A stretch of 64,000 bases of DNA, taken from NCBI RefSeq assembly GCF_029543125.1, contig NZ_JARQWW010000005.1:392493-456492 (forward strand), written 5' to 3'. Within the stretch, counting starts at the first letter, position 1; each line of letters begins with the position of its first letter. Position numbers and translations under genes: made by a program. Under the pieces are notes generated by a model. The model saw only the letters and a list, made by a program, of their open reading frames with translations. It was not told where the DNA came from and searched no databases. This DNA is from Caulobacter segnis. GTDB taxonomy: Bacteria; Pseudomonadota; Alphaproteobacteria; Caulobacterales; Caulobacteraceae. Of this stretch, positions 1 through 9,383 are shown in pieces.

Positions 1-414
1 TCCGCATCCCGCATAGGGGTCAGCCAGTTCCAGGACGTGGTCAAACGCAGCGTCACCTTGCAGCAGTTGATCCACAAGCACTCGGACGCCCTGTTCGGTC
101 ACGCCATCCAGTCCGTGGCCTGCAACGCCCTGCATTCGGTGGAGGCGCGCTTCTGCCGCTGGCTGCTGACCTGCCATGACCGCATTGATGTGGACACCGT
201 CAGCCTGACCCAGGAATTCCTGGCCGACATGCTGGGCGTGCAGCGGACCACTGTAACCGCCGTGGCCGGCGCGCTGCAGGCCAAGGGCCTGATCCGCTAC
301 CGCCGGGGCATCGTCGACATCCTTGACCGCCAGGGCCTCGAAGCCATGACCTGCGAGTGCTACGGCGCGTCCCGCAGGCTCTACGAGAAGCTCCTGCCGA
401 TCTCGTTCGACTAG
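1..414 (+). CDS. Crp/Fnr-family transcriptional regulator, C-terminal part (5' end outside the window)
   Basis: The reading frame is open back to the first base, so the gene is cut by the window edge; a GTG at 37 is probably an internal codon. The visible part carries the end of the effector-domain linker and a Crp-type winged helix: the [16 protein letters not shown] segment, then [20 protein letters not shown] as the helix-turn-helix, then [15 protein letters not shown] as the wing. In family members these bind a palindromic operator as dimers. The effector domain is missing from view, so the signal sensed (cAMP, oxygen, other) cannot be told. It converges on edd, with a 28-nt palindrome between them. 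Confidence 0.85.
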   Translation, partial: SASRIGVSQFQDVVKRSVTLQQLIHKHSDALFGHAIQSVACNALHSVEARFCRWLLTCHDRIDVDTVSLTQEFLADMLGVQRTTVTAVAGALQAKGLIRYRRGIVDILDRQGLEAMTCECYGASRRLYEKLLPISFD

Positions 415-442
415 TCTCCTCCCCCGCAAGCGGGGCAGGAGA
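415..442. repeat. 28-nt palindromic element, copy 1 (possible bidirectional terminator)
   Basis: A stem TCTCCT-CCCCGC with a short AAG loop lies between the converging crp-type gene and edd. The same 28 nt occurs once more, as an exact reverse complement, at 17351-17378. A hairpin between convergent stop codons fits a transcription terminator, but there is no clear U-run on either side. Confidence 0.7.
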
Positions 443-448
443 AGAGCT

Positions 449-2266
449 TCAGGCGTAGAAGACGCTCGCCCCGCGATCCGCGGGGCCGGCGCCTTGGCGC
501 ATCCAGCCGAACAGCTCGCGGCCGAAGCCGTGCAGGTCCGCCGGCTTCACCGCCGCCGGACGGGCGCGCAGCTCGGCGGCGTCCACCAGGATGTCGAGCA
601 CGCCGTTGTCGGCGTCCAGGCGCACCATGTCGCCATCGCGCACATAGGCCAGCGGACCGCCATTGGCGGCTTCCGGCGTCACGTGGATGGCGGCAGGCGT
701 CTTGCCCGAGGCGCCGGACATGCGGCCGTCGGTGACGAGAGCCACCTTGAACCCACGATCCAGCAGCACGCCCAGGGCCGGCGACAGGCTGTGCAGCTCC
801 GGCATGCCGTTGGCGGCGGGGCCCTGGAAGCGGACCACGGCGATGAAGTCGCGGTCCAGTTCGCCACGCTTGAAGGCGGCCAGGAAGTCTTCCTGGGTCT
901 CGAACACGACGGCCGGCGCGGTGACAGTGCGGTGCTCCGGCTTCACGGCGCTGGTCTTGATGACCCCCCGGCCCAAGCCGCCCTTCAGCAGGCGCAGGCC
1001 GCCCTCATGCTGGAAGGGGTCGCTGACCGGGCGCAGAATCTCGCGGTCCAGGCTCTCCGACGCGCCATCCTTCCAGACCAGGGTCTCGCCATCCAGATGC
1101 GGCTCCTGGGTCAGGCGCGACAGGCCGTGGCCGGCCACGGTCAGGACATCCTCGTGGGCCAGGCCGGCGTTCAGCAGCTCGCGCGTGACGAAGGCCATGC
1201 CCCCGGCGGCATGGAACTGGTTCACGTCGGCCGAGCCGTTCGGATAGACGCGGGCCAGCAGCGGCACCACCGCCGACAGCTCGTCCATGTCCTCCAGCTC
1301 CAGCTGGATGCCCGCCGCACGCGCCATGGCGGGCAGATGCAGGGCATGGTTGGTCGAGCCGCCGGTGGCCATCAGGCCGACCACGCCGTTGACCATGGCC
1401 TTCTCGTCGATGACCCGGCCGCTGGGGCTGAAGGCGTTGCCCTTGCCGGTAATCGCGGCGGCGCGGTGGGCGGCGGCGCGGACCAGGGCGTCACGGAGGG
1501 GCGTGTTGGGATGCACGAAGGCGCTTCCCGGCAAGTGCAGGCCCATCAGCTCCATAAGCATCTGGTTGGAGTTGGCCGTGCCGTAGAAGGTGCAGGTGCC
1601 GGGGCCGTGGTAGGAGGCGCTCTCCGCCGCCAGCAGCTCGTCACGGCCCACCTTGCCCTCGGCATAGAGGGCGCGCACGCGGGCCTTCTCGCTGTTGGGC
1701 AGGCCCGAGGTCATGGGACCGGCAGGCACGAAGATCGCCGGCAGGTGGCCGAAGGTCAGGGTTCCCATCACCAGGCCCGGAACGATCTTGTCGCAGACGC
1801 CAAGCGCCAGGGTGGCGTCGAAAGCGTCGTGGGTCAGGGCCACGGCCGTGGCCATGGCGATCACCTCGCGCGAGAACAGCGACAGCTCCATGCCGGGACG
1901 GCCCTGGGTGACGCCGTCGCACATGGCGGGCACGCCGCCGGCGAACTGGGCCGTGGCGCCGACTTCGCGGGCCGCCGCCTTGATGATGTCTGGATAGCGC
2001 TTCAGCGGCTGGTGGGCCGAGAGCATGTCGTTATAGGCCGAGACGATGCCGATGTTCGGCGCGTTCAGGTCCATGACCCGCAGCTTGTCCTGGACCTCCT
2101 CCGCCGCGAAGGCGTGAGCCCAGTTGGCGCAGGACAGCTTGGCCCGGCCGGGGCCGGCCGCGGCGGCGGCGTCCACCTGCGCCAGATAGGCGGTGCGGGT
2201 CTCTCGGCTGCGCTCGACGATGCGGGCGGTGACTTCGGCGACGGTCTTGTTCAGGGGAGCGGACAT
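449..2266 (-). CDS. edd: Phosphogluconate dehydratase (Entner-Doudoroff)
   Basis: Converts 6-phosphogluconate to 2-keto-3-deoxy-6-phosphogluconate in the cytoplasm, the first dedicated Entner-Doudoroff step. The 605-residue length and motifs fit the IlvD/Edd iron-sulfur dehydratase family: [26 protein letters not shown] and [14 protein letters not shown] supply cluster cysteines, and [15 protein letters not shown] lies near the C terminus. I place the start at the ATG at 2266, which has GAGGAAG just upstream, rather than the GTG four codons earlier that overlaps the pgl stop. It is the last gene of zwf-pgl-edd. In Caulobacter glucokinase usually follows; here a convergent regulator follows instead. 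Confidence 0.95.
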   Translation of the reverse strand: MSAPLNKTVAEVTARIVERSRETRTAYLAQVDAAAAAGPGRAKLSCANWAHAFAAEEVQDKLRVMDLNAPNIGIVSAYNDMLSAHQPLKRYPDIIKAAAREVGATAQFAGGVPAMCDGVTQGRPGMELSLFSREVIAMATAVALTHDAFDATLALGVCDKIVPGLVMGTLTFGHLPAIFVPAGPMTSGLPNSEKARVRALYAEGKVGRDELLAAESASYHGPGTCTFYGTANSNQMLMELMGLHLPGSAFVHPNTPLRDALVRAAAHRAAAITGKGNAFSPSGRVIDEKAMVNGVVGLMATGGSTNHALHLPAMARAAGIQLELEDMDELSAVVPLLARVYPNGSADVNQFHAAGGMAFVTRELLNAGLAHEDVLTVAGHGLSRLTQEPHLDGETLVWKDGASESLDREILRPVSDPFQHEGGLRLLKGGLGRGVIKTSAVKPEHRTVTAPAVVFETQEDFLAAFKRGELDRDFIAVVRFQGPAANGMPELHSLSPALGVLLDRGFKVALVTDGRMSGASGKTPAAIHVTPEAANGGPLAYVRDGDMVRLDADNGVLDILVDAAELRARPAAVKPADLHGFGRELFGWMRQGAGPADRGASVFYA

Positions 2267-2274
2267 GGTCTTCC

Positions 2275-2964
2275 TCACGCGGCCCAGAGGACGCGGACAG
2301 GGGCTTTGGTCTGCGCCAGCACGGCGCCGATGGGATAACGCGCGGGATCGGCCAGCGCCGCCTCCACCACCGCCTTCTTGGCAGGGCCGGTGACCAGCAG
2401 GATCAGGGCGCGGCTTTGGGCCAGAGCGGCCAGGGTGAAGGTTAGTCGCGTCTGCGGCGGGGCCGGCTCGCCGGCCGGCGCGGCCAGCACCACCTTGCGC
2501 GACGACAGGTCCAGCCCCTCGTCCAGCGCCGGGTTGCCGGGGAACAGGGAGGCGAAATGGCCGTCCTCGCCCATGCCCAGCAGAACGGCGTCCAGCGGCA
2601 GGATCTTGGCATGCGACTTGGACGCCACCGAGGCCGCCTCGCTGGGCGAGCCGTCGGAATACATGGGCAGGAACTTCGCGGCCGCCGCGCGCCCCTTCAG
2701 CAGATGCTCGCGCATCAGCTTCTCGTTGCTGTCCGGGGCGTTGTTGGGGACGAAGCGCTCGTCAACCAGGGCGGCGGTCACCTGCCCCCAGGCCAGATCC
2801 ACATCCGACAGCCGCTCATAAACCGGCGCGGGGGTCGTGCCCCCGGCGCCCGCCAGGCTGGCGTAGCCCTTGGCCCGCAGACCGGCGCGCAGGGCCTCGG
2901 CCATGGCCTCGGCCGCCGCGTCATAGGCGGCTTCACGGCTGTCGAAGGTCTCGATCTCAACCAT
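2275..2964 (-). CDS. pgl: 6-phosphogluconolactonase
   Basis: Hydrolyses 6-phosphogluconolactone to 6-phosphogluconate, linking Zwf to Edd. The 229-residue protein has the DevB/SOL family pattern: an N-terminal [16 protein letters not shown] segment (residues about 38-53), [20 protein letters not shown] in the middle, and [19 protein letters not shown] downstream. Its ATG overlaps the zwf stop by eight bases and its own stop lies just before edd, so translation of the three genes is probably coupled. Cytoplasmic; no signal peptide. Confidence 0.95.
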   Translation of the reverse strand: MVEIETFDSREAAYDAAAEAMAEALRAGLRAKGYASLAGAGGTTPAPVYERLSDVDLAWGQVTAALVDERFVPNNAPDSNEKLMREHLLKGRAAAAKFLPMYSDGSPSEAASVASKSHAKILPLDAVLLGMGEDGHFASLFPGNPALDEGLDLSSRKVVLAAPAGEPAPPQTRLTFTLAALAQSRALILLVTGPAKKAVVEAALADPARYPIGAVLAQTKAPVRVLWAA

Positions 2965-4420
2965 TCCAGGCGCGGCCCTTGGTGGCGATCAGGTCGGCGG
3001 ACGTGGACGGGCCCCAGGCGCCGGCGGGATAGGTCGTCGGCTTGATGCCCGCAGCGGCCCAGGCGTCGGCGACGCCGTCCACATAGGCCCAGGCCTGCTC
3101 CACCTCGTCGCGGCGCACGAACAGGGTGCGGTCGCCCTTGAACACGTCCAGCAGCAGCCGCTCATAGGCGATGCGGCGGCGGCCCCCGAACGCGGCGGCC
3201 AGGCTCAGCGACAGGGGCAGGGCCTGCAGGCGCATGCCGTCGGCGTCCAGGCCGGGCTGCTTGTTCATCATCAGCAGCTTGATGTCCTCGTCCGGCTGCA
3301 GGTCGATGACCAGGCGGTTGGCCACCAGGTCGTGACGCCCCTCGCCGTCGAAGATGGAGTGCGGCACGCGCTTGAACTGGATGACGATCTGGGTGCGCCG
3401 CTCCGGCAGGCGCTTGCCCGTGCGCAGGAAGAACGGCACGCCGGCCCAGCGCCAGTTATCCACATAGGTCTTGAGCGCCACGAAGGTCTCGGTGTCGGTC
3501 TTCTTGCCGACCTCCTCCAGATAGCCCTTCACCTCTTTGCCCTCGACCACGCCATGCAGGTACTGGCCGCGCACCGAATGGGCGGCGGCGGTCTCGGCGG
3601 TGAACGGGCGCAGAGAGCGCAGGACCTTCACCTTCTCCGAACGCACCGCGTCAGGGTCCAGGCCGGACGGCGGCTCCATGGCCACCAGACACAGGAGCTG
3701 CAGCATGTGGTTCTGCAACATGTCCCGCAGGGCGCCGTACTCGTCGTAATAGGGCCAGCGCTCGCCGACGCCTTCGGTCTCGGCCACGGTGATCTGCACG
3801 TGGTCGATGGACTGGGCGTTCCACAGCGGTTCGAACAGCACGTTGGCGAAACGCAGCGCCATCAGGTTCTGGACCGTCTCCTTGCCCAGATAGTGGTCGA
3901 TGCGGAAAATCTGCCGCTCCGTCACCACCTGCCCCACGGCCTCGTTGATCTGTTGCGAGGTCTCGAAGTCGCGGCCGATCGGCTTCTCCAGCACCAGGCG
4001 CGTGTTGTCGTGGGTCAGGCCAGCCGCCTGCAGGGCCGCGCACACCGGCGCGTACAGGCTGGGCGACAGGGCGAAGAAAATGGTCAGTTGGCCATGCTCG
4101 CCGATCTTCTCGGCCAGGGCCTTGGCGCCTTCCGGCTTGGTCAGGTCGCCGGCCACGTAGTCGAGACGCTCGACCAGGCGGGCCCAGGCGCCGTCGTCCT
4201 TGCCGCCGCGCTTCAGCAGGTTTTCACGCACCAGGCTGATATAGCCGTCGCGGTCCAGCTCATGCCGGGCGACGCCGAAGATGCGCAGCCCTTCGGGGAG
4301 CAGGCGGTCAGCCTCCAGGAAATACAGGGACGGCAGCAGCATGCGCAGGGCCAGATCGCCGCCCCCGCCCAGCAGCACCAGAACCTCGCCGCCTTTTTCC
4401 GATTTCCCCGTCGGCGCCAT
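2957..4420 (-). CDS. zwf: Glucose-6-phosphate 1-dehydrogenase
   Basis: Oxidises glucose 6-phosphate to the lactone with NAD(P)+, the entry to the Entner-Doudoroff and pentose phosphate routes. The 487 residues match the usual family length. An N-terminal nucleotide-binding stretch LLGGGGDLALRMLLPSL and the catalytic signature RIDHYLGKETVQNL (about residue 174) are visible. AAGGAAGAG precedes the ATG at 4420. It leads the zwf-pgl-edd operon, and a LacI-type palindrome lies 16 to 31 nt upstream of the start, so sugar-responsive repression is likely. Confidence 0.96.
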   Translation of the reverse strand: MAPTGKSEKGGEVLVLLGGGGDLALRMLLPSLYFLEADRLLPEGLRIFGVARHELDRDGYISLVRENLLKRGGKDDGAWARLVERLDYVAGDLTKPEGAKALAEKIGEHGQLTIFFALSPSLYAPVCAALQAAGLTHDNTRLVLEKPIGRDFETSQQINEAVGQVVTERQIFRIDHYLGKETVQNLMALRFANVLFEPLWNAQSIDHVQITVAETEGVGERWPYYDEYGALRDMLQNHMLQLLCLVAMEPPSGLDPDAVRSEKVKVLRSLRPFTAETAAAHSVRGQYLHGVVEGKEVKGYLEEVGKKTDTETFVALKTYVDNWRWAGVPFFLRTGKRLPERRTQIVIQFKRVPHSIFDGEGRHDLVANRLVIDLQPDEDIKLLMMNKQPGLDADGMRLQALPLSLSLAAAFGGRRRIAYERLLLDVFKGDRTLFVRRDEVEQAWAYVDGVADAWAAAGIKPTTYPAGAWGPSTSADLIATKGRAWNG

Positions 4421-4435
4421 GCGCTCTTCCTTCTT

Positions 4436-4451
4436 ATGACAACGCTGTCAT
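4436..4451. promoter_or_regulatory. LacI-family-type operator in front of zwf
   Basis: The core TGACAACGCTGTCA, flanked by A and T, is a near-perfect dyad with a central CG, the hallmark of LacI-family operators. It sits immediately upstream of the zwf ribosome binding site, where a bound repressor would block transcription of zwf-pgl-edd. A fully symmetric variant, TGACAGCGCTGTCA, occurs at 12017-12030. The regulator gene is not in this window. Confidence 0.6.
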
Positions 4452-4562
4452 GCCCTACATACGCAATCGACGCGCGGATTGCGAGGTCCAGGCGTGCGTA
4501 AGCGGCGCGATAGTTACGAGCTAAGTCTTAAGGCCGCTATATGACCAATTCTCTTTGTGCGG

Positions 4563-5537
4563 TCAGGTTTTGGCGAGCCTGCGCGCACCCTCGATCAACG
4601 GCTTTTCGACGCATTGGTGGCAGATGAGGCCGCACAATGCCGCGACAAGCAGCATCGCCGGGATGAAAATCCACGGCAGCCCGGGCCAGATGAGTCGCGC
4701 CACCAGCGGGGCGACCAGGATGTGGGTCAGGTAGATCGAATAGGACGCGTCCCCCATCCGCTGCAGGATCGGCAGGCGGAAGATGCGGGCCTCCTCGAAG
4801 CTCAGCGCCGCCGTCACGATCAACACCGCCGGGACGCCCCAGGTGATCGGCCGCCAGTTGCCGGGCACAAAGGCCGCGAAATGCTGGATCGCCAGGATGA
4901 CGAAGGCGACCGCCAGCATGACGACGGCCATCCCCCTTCCCGGCAGGTCGCCCGACCTCCAGGCGCGGGCCAGCGCCATGCCGGCCACGAACTCCATCAG
5001 CATCGGATTGGCCAGGACCAGATAGGCCGGGGGAAACGCCGCGCCGAACACGCAGACCACCGCCAGGGCCATGGTCACAAACTTCAGCCGCCCATCCGGC
5101 GCGAACACCAGGGCCGCCGCGAAGGTCAGATAGAACAGCGCCTCGTAGTGCAGGCTCCACCCCGGCGGGATCAGCGGGAACGGCCAGCCGTCCGGATCCA
5201 CATGCGGGATGAAGGCCAGCGACAGGCCAAGATGTCCCCAGTCCGGGATGATCCGGGGGATCGCTCCCCGCCAGAAGAAGGCGATGCCGAACGCCAGCAG
5301 GCTGAGCGCCCAGTACAGAGGGACCACCCGCGTGATCCGCCGAAGTATGAAGGGGCCGGGCTCCTGGCGCCGATCCGCCGCCATGGCCTCCATGATGAAG
5401 CCGCTGATGACGAAGAAGACGTCGACCCCCGCAGCCCCGATCTCGAAATCCAGCCGGCTCCATTGCGCCGCGTGGAACGCCGCCACCGAGAGCGCGGCAA
5501 GCCCCCGCAGGGACTGGATGGAATACAGCGTCCGCAA
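4563..5537 (-). CDS. Acyltransferase family 3 membrane protein (OafA/YrhL type)
   Basis: The 324-residue protein opens with SIQSLRGLAALSVAAFHAAQ, the typical first transmembrane segment of acyltransferase-3 proteins, including the conserved RG and His. VDVFFVISGFIM follows, then about nine more hydrophobic segments. Relatives O-acetylate or otherwise acylate surface polysaccharides, using a donor from the cytoplasmic side. The substrate is not predictable here. The start appears to be TTG at 5537, just past the stop of the upstream lysE-type gene, so it may be translated by coupling. No polysaccharide cluster surrounds it. Confidence 0.85.
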   Translation of the reverse strand: MRTLYSIQSLRGLAALSVAAFHAAQWSRLDFEIGAAGVDVFFVISGFIMEAMAADRRQEPGPFILRRITRVVPLYWALSLLAFGIAFFWRGAIPRIIPDWGHLGLSLAFIPHVDPDGWPFPLIPPGWSLHYEALFYLTFAAALVFAPDGRLKFVTMALAVVCVFGAAFPPAYLVLANPMLMEFVAGMALARAWRSGDLPGRGMAVVMLAVAFVILAIQHFAAFVPGNWRPITWGVPAVLIVTAALSFEEARIFRLPILQRMGDASYSIYLTHILVAPLVARLIWPGLPWIFIPAMLLVAALCGLICHQCVEKPLIEGARRLAKT

Positions 5538-5538
5538 G

Positions 5539-6168
5539 TCAGCGCCGGTCGAACGCCAAGCGCGCGGCGAAGGCGATGAACACCGCGCCGGTCAGCCGAT
5601 CCAAGGTCGCCACCACCGCCGGCTTGCGCAGCGCCTTAGCCAAGGGGCGCGTCGCGGCGATCAGCCCGACAGCCCAGATCAGACCCAGGATGAAGTGAAT
5701 GAACGCCAGGCCGAACATGAACGGCCCCGCCGCCACGCCTTCCGGCGTGAACTGCGGCAGGAGCGAGACGTAGAACACGCCGATCTTGGGATTCAGCAGA
5801 TTGGTCAGCAGCCCCCGGCGCATCCAGGTGAAGTCGCCGCCGCCCTTCCCCGCCTCGGCCGCCTGCACCTCGAACACCTTGCGCGGCTTCAACAGCAGCT
5901 TCGCGCCCAGCCACAGAAGATAAGCCGCGCCCGCCCACTTCAGGACGGTGAAGGCCGTCTGCGAGGCGGCCAGCAGCGCGCCTAGCCCAACCGCCACCGC
6001 CGCGCCCCAGATCAGGCAGCCGATCCCGATCCCCAGGCCCGCCAGCATCGCGCGGCGCGGCCCCTCGGCCGCCGCCGTGCGCAGCACCATGGCGGTGTCG
6101 AGGCCCGGCGTCGCGGTCAGAACCGCCGCGGCCGCGGTGAAGGCGAGCAGGGATTGGACGACAGTCAT
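5539..6168 (-). CDS. LysE/RhtB-family amino-acid exporter
   Basis: A 209-residue inner-membrane protein with about six hydrophobic segments and the family signature near the N terminus, [19 protein letters not shown], then [38 protein letters not shown] is the second typical LysE/RhtB motif. Members export amino acids such as lysine, threonine or homoserine lactone; the substrate cannot be inferred. I chose the ATG at 6168, preceded by GGAG, over a longer frame beginning at 6219. It is followed directly by the acyltransferase gene. Confidence 0.9.
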   Translation of the reverse strand: MTVVQSLLAFTAAAAVLTATPGLDTAMVLRTAAAEGPRRAMLAGLGIGIGCLIWGAAVAVGLGALLAASQTAFTVLKWAGAAYLLWLGAKLLLKPRKVFEVQAAEAGKGGGDFTWMRRGLLTNLLNPKIGVFYVSLLPQFTPEGVAAGPFMFGLAFIHFILGLIWAVGLIAATRPLAKALRKPAVVATLDRLTGAVFIAFAARLAFDRR

Positions 6169-6288
6169 GGCGACGCTCCGGCGACGCGCTGTTCTAGCAA
6201 CGGCCCACGGATTCCACACGCCATGAGTGGCGGTCCTCTTCGCCCCGTGTCACAGGTCGGCCACCGACAACAGCCGCAGGAGTCGCCG

Positions 6289-7572
6289 GTGCGCGTCAGC
6301 GAGATCAATTTCGACGGACTGGTGGGCCCGACGCATAACTATGCGGGCCTGTCCCTGGGCAATGTCGCCTCGCAGGGCAATGCGGGCGAGACGTCCAAGC
6401 CTCGCGCCGCGGCGCTGGAGGGTCTGTCGAAGATGGGCCAGTTGATGGCGCTGGGTCTCGAGCAAGGCTTCCTGCCGCCGCACCATCGTCCCGCCGTCGG
6501 CCCGCTGCGCGCCCTGGGCTTCGCCGGGACGGACGCCCAGATCCTGGCGCAGGCGGCGGCCGAGGATCCGGCCCTGCTGCGCAACGCGAGTTCGGCCTCG
6601 GCCATGTGGGCGGCCAACGCCGCCACGATCATCGCCGCGCCGGACAGCGGCGACGGCCGCACGCACCTGGCGGTCGCCAACCTGTCCACCATGCTCCACC
6701 GCAGTTTCGAGCATGAGGAGACCTATCGAAACCTGCGCGCCATCTTTCACGACGAGACGCATTTCGCGGTCCATCGCGCCCTGCCCGGCGGCGCGCATTT
6801 CAGCGACGAGGGCGCGGCGAACCATATGCGCCTGGCCGCCGACCACAGCGCGCGGGGCGTCAACGTCTTCGTCCATGGCGGCGAGGCGCGCGGCGGCCGC
6901 TATCCGGAACGCCAGCAGAAGCGGGCGAGTGAAGCGGTCGCCCGCCTGGGCGGCCTGAAGGCCGGCGATCCCATGTTCGTGCGCCAGTCGCTGACGGCGG
7001 TGGAGGCCGGCGCCTTCCACAATGACGTGGTGGCCGTGGCTAATGAGCGCGTGCTGCTGGCTCATCCCGACGCCTTCGACGACAAGGGTCTGTTCTTCGA
7101 CGTGCTGTCGGCGCGCCTGCCGCAACTGGTCATCGCCGAGGTGGACGTCAGCCTGGAGGCCGCTGTCCGCTCCTATCTGTTCAACAGCCAGCTGGTGACC
7201 CTGCCGGACGGCGACATGGCCCTGATCCTGCCTGCCGAGGCGGAGGCTGAGAACACCGTCTGGGCCGCTGTGCAGAAGCTGATCGATGGCCCCTCGCCCA
7301 TCCGCCGCGCCGTGGTGGTCGATGTGCGCGAAAGCATGCGCAACGGCGGCGGGCCTGCCTGCCTGCGTCTGCGGGTCGCCGTGCCGGACGCCGCCCGCGC
7401 CGGCCTGGACCAGCGTTTCCTTCTGAACGAGCGCCGAATCGAGGCGCTGTCGGTATTGGTGGAGCGGACTTGGCCGGAGGCGGTCGCCCCCTCCGACCTG
7501 CTGCTGCCAGACCTCTGGCGGGACGCGGCGGCCGCGATGGATGGCCTGCGGGCCACTATCCAGGGTTTCTAG
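6289..7572 (+). CDS. astB: N-succinylarginine dihydrolase
   Basis: Second enzyme of the arginine succinyltransferase (AST) pathway: converts N2-succinylarginine to N2-succinylornithine, releasing ammonia and CO2. The start [20 protein letters not shown] and the [15 protein letters not shown] segment near the C terminus (with the catalytic Cys of this amidinotransferase-fold family) are diagnostic. The start is set at GTG 6289 because AGGAG lies six bases before it and the family N terminus begins there; the frame is open further upstream but that part is not conserved-looking. Length 427, slightly short of the usual 440. Other ast genes are not in the window. Confidence 0.95.
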   Translation: MRVSEINFDGLVGPTHNYAGLSLGNVASQGNAGETSKPRAAALEGLSKMGQLMALGLEQGFLPPHHRPAVGPLRALGFAGTDAQILAQAAAEDPALLRNASSASAMWAANAATIIAAPDSGDGRTHLAVANLSTMLHRSFEHEETYRNLRAIFHDETHFAVHRALPGGAHFSDEGAANHMRLAADHSARGVNVFVHGGEARGGRYPERQQKRASEAVARLGGLKAGDPMFVRQSLTAVEAGAFHNDVVAVANERVLLAHPDAFDDKGLFFDVLSARLPQLVIAEVDVSLEAAVRSYLFNSQLVTLPDGDMALILPAEAEAENTVWAAVQKLIDGPSPIRRAVVVDVRESMRNGGGPACLRLRVAVPDAARAGLDQRFLLNERRIEALSVLVERTWPEAVAPSDLLLPDLWRDAAAAMDGLRATIQGF

Positions 7573-7705
7573 CCCCTCCGGCCCCGCCAAACCCTTGACG
7601 CACCACGGTTTGAGATGGAATCGTGACACACGTTAAGGTTAAGCTCGATTACAAACCGGCGCGGCTCAACGCGCTCGCACCCGCACGACGATTTTAGGGG
7701 ATCGC

Positions 7706-7747
7706 ATGCGCAGGATCAGCATGACCGCCGGGCGGCCGTGTCTTTAG
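7706..7747 (+). other. Possible 13-residue leader ORF overlapping the next gene
   Basis: ATG at 7706 follows AGGGGA at a good distance and encodes MRRISMTAGRPCL before TAG at 7745. It overlaps the GTG start of the downstream gene (7738) in another frame. This could be a coupling ORF that delivers ribosomes to a start without its own ribosome binding site, or the mark of a frameshift. Confidence 0.3.
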
Positions 7748-8091
7748 ACGCGACCATAAGCCCGGTCGAACGCATCCCGTTCACCGACGCTCTTCCCCTC
7801 CTGCAGATCATGCAGGTGATCGCGCCGTTCGTCTTCTTGGGCTCCATCCTGGTGATCTGGGCGGTGACGTCGCTGACCCTCGTCTATGGCGGCGGGCAGG
7901 ACCGTCCGCCGCTGGGCGTGATCCTCATGCGGCTGATCAAGCCGGGCTGGACGCCGCGGCGTCGGAAGGCCACCGCCCTGCGGCCGGCCCAAAAGACCAA
8001 GGAGTATGTGGTCGAGCCCGTGTCCTTCGGCCGCAAGAAGACCGCCGCCAGCTACAATGCGGGCCTGGCGACCGCCCCCGTCAGGAACTGA
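7738..8091 (+). CDS. Small single-span membrane protein, unknown function
   Basis: A 117-residue protein with one strong hydrophobic segment near residues 20-50 (LQIMQVIAPFVFLGSILVIW and on). A cytoplasmic-looking basic tail (PGWTPRRRKATALRPAQKTK) follows. No recognised domain. The GTG start has no clear Shine-Dalgarno sequence, and a short upstream ORF with a good one overlaps it. Base composition and codon use match the neighbours, and it stands alone between astB and a convergent HD-domain gene. Confidence 0.6.
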   Translation: MSLDATISPVERIPFTDALPLLQIMQVIAPFVFLGSILVIWAVTSLTLVYGGGQDRPPLGVILMRLIKPGWTPRRRKATALRPAQKTKEYVVEPVSFGRKKTAASYNAGLATAPVRN

Positions 8092-8094
8092 GGC

Positions 8095-8694
8095 CTACTC
8101 CGCCGCCGCGCGCAGATAGATCGACCGCTTCGGCGCCGACATCACCCGCTGCAGCATCGGCTCGAACGCCTCCAGCGGCATGGACTTGAACGCCGGATCG
8201 AAGGCCGGCTGATCGTAGATGTGGCAGAACTGGGCGGTCTTCTCGAAGGCCGCATGTCCCCGGAACTGCTCGCGCATGTTCCTGTCCAGGCCCAGGTGGT
8301 CGAAGAAGTAATAGCCTTGGAAGATGGCGTGCTGCGCCACCATCCAGTGGTTATCCTCCGACACAAAGGGCTGGACGATGGCGGCCGCGATGTCCGCGTG
8401 ATTGCGCGGCCCCAGGATGTCGCCGATGTCGTGCAGCAGGGCGCAGACCACGTACTCCTCGTCCTGGCCGTCCTGATGCGCCCGCGTGGCGGTCTGCAGG
8501 CTGTGCTCCAGCCGATCGACGGCGAACCCGCCGCAATCGCCCTGCAGCAGCTTGAGATGGGCGATCAGGCGCGTGGGCAGATCACGGCCGAACTCCATGG
8601 AGGCGTTGGCGATAATCGCCCAATCCTCGGCCGTGCCCTCGGTCATGGCGTGGAACTTGGCGCGCGCTTCCTCACCGTGATGTCCGTCCGCCAT
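8095..8694 (-). CDS. HD-domain metal-dependent phosphohydrolase-like protein
   Basis: The 199-residue protein has an HD-type helical core: His in VDRLEHSLQTATRAHQDG and the metal pair in VVCALLHDIGDILGPRNH (about residues 83-98). FVSEDNHWMVAQHAIFQGYY follows with further histidines. HD proteins hydrolyse phosphate esters or nucleotides; the substrate is unknown. GAGGAAG sits seven bases before the ATG at 8694, favouring that start over ATGs further upstream. It converges with the small membrane protein gene, leaving only three bases between their stops. Confidence 0.8.
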   Translation of the reverse strand: MADGHHGEEARAKFHAMTEGTAEDWAIIANASMEFGRDLPTRLIAHLKLLQGDCGGFAVDRLEHSLQTATRAHQDGQDEEYVVCALLHDIGDILGPRNHADIAAAIVQPFVSEDNHWMVAQHAIFQGYYFFDHLGLDRNMREQFRGHAAFEKTAQFCHIYDQPAFDPAFKSMPLEAFEPMLQRVMSAPKRSIYLRAAAE

Positions 8695-8817
8695 GGCCCG
8701 CTTCCTCATACGGTTGTTTGAAGGAAGGTTGCGCCTGATGATCCAAGGCGTCAACGCGCCTTGCGGCCCGGCTCCGATCCGCTATGTTCCGGCCTCCGTC
8801 GGGCGCGCCCGAACGGC

Positions 8818-8892
8818 GCGGGTGTAGTTCAGAGGTAGAACGTCAGCTTCCCAAGCTGAATGTCAGGGGTTCGATTCCCCTCACCCGCTCCA
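8818..8892 (+). tRNA. tRNA-Gly (anticodon CCC)
   Basis: Acceptor stem GCGGGTG pairs with CACCCGC. The anticodon stem TCAGC/GCTGA encloses loop TTCCCAA with anticodon CCC, reading GGG. The T arm GGGGTTCGATTCCCC is intact and CCA is encoded. All expected arms are present, so it should be functional. Confidence 0.97.
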
Positions 8893-9383
8893 ATTTTCCT
8901 CTGCATTTACAACCCACACCAGTGGAAGCCTCGCAGTGAACTGCGACATTGGTGCGCCGGTCGCCGGCCACCCCTTTCACGCTGGTCAGCTCAGATCCAT
9001 CGACCCTCGAAGGGGTGATGTTGGTCGCCTCATAGTCGCCAAGGGTGGCGGAAAGGATCTGTTCGGTTCCTGGCCGCACCTGGCTCGAAACCACGATCTT
9101 TCCATCGGAGGCGCGGCCGATCCCGTCCGTCGCCATGAAGGCGTGAGCCCCATCCCGATCATCCGGGTGACGATCGCTTGCCCGGGGAAACAGACTTCGA
9201 CTGCGTCAACTGCAAAACCCGATCACTTCACATATGACTTCATATATGAAGTCATAATCATAGTGCGTCAAAATCGCAGCTTCGCCGTGGCTTTCGCTAT
9301 CAAGATATCAAGGCGAAACGTCGCCGTTCCCCACGACGGGCAAAGGGTCGCAGAGCACCTGAGGGCTTGGGAATAATCCATCT
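8893..9383. other. 491-nt region without a secure gene, downstream of tRNA-Gly
   Basis: No well-supported gene. A minus-strand frame from 9136 runs into the tRNA and ends in the well-known tRNA-antisense peptide ending FSLGS, so its end is artefactual. Its middle part has plausible codon use and might be a degraded remnant. Base composition becomes AT-richer around 9210-9300, and a perfect 24-nt palindrome lies at 9233-9256. The position directly behind a tRNA is typical of old integration events, but I found no integrase or duplicated tRNA end. Confidence 0.5.
9233..9256. promoter_or_regulatory. Perfect 24-nt AT-rich palindrome, possible operator
   Basis: Two 12-nt arms, TATGACTTCATA and its exact complement, abut with no spacer. 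In a GC-rich genome such a sequence is unlikely by chance and resembles an operator of a dimeric repressor. The nearest gene in the right orientation is the hybrid histidine kinase starting at 9384, about 130 nt away. Confidence 0.55.

Noticed and set aside
494..2338. Long plus-strand frame opposite edd
   Set aside because: A shadow of the real gene caused by high GC at third positions; rich in His, Gln and Arg without any domain.
8843..9136. Minus-strand frame of 97 codons ending in the tRNA
   Set aside because: Its last residues are the well-known antisense reading of a tRNA gene and it lacks a good ribosome binding site. At most a remnant.
8818..9383. Integrated element at tRNA-Gly
   Set aside because: No integrase and no second copy of the tRNA 3' end found in the window.
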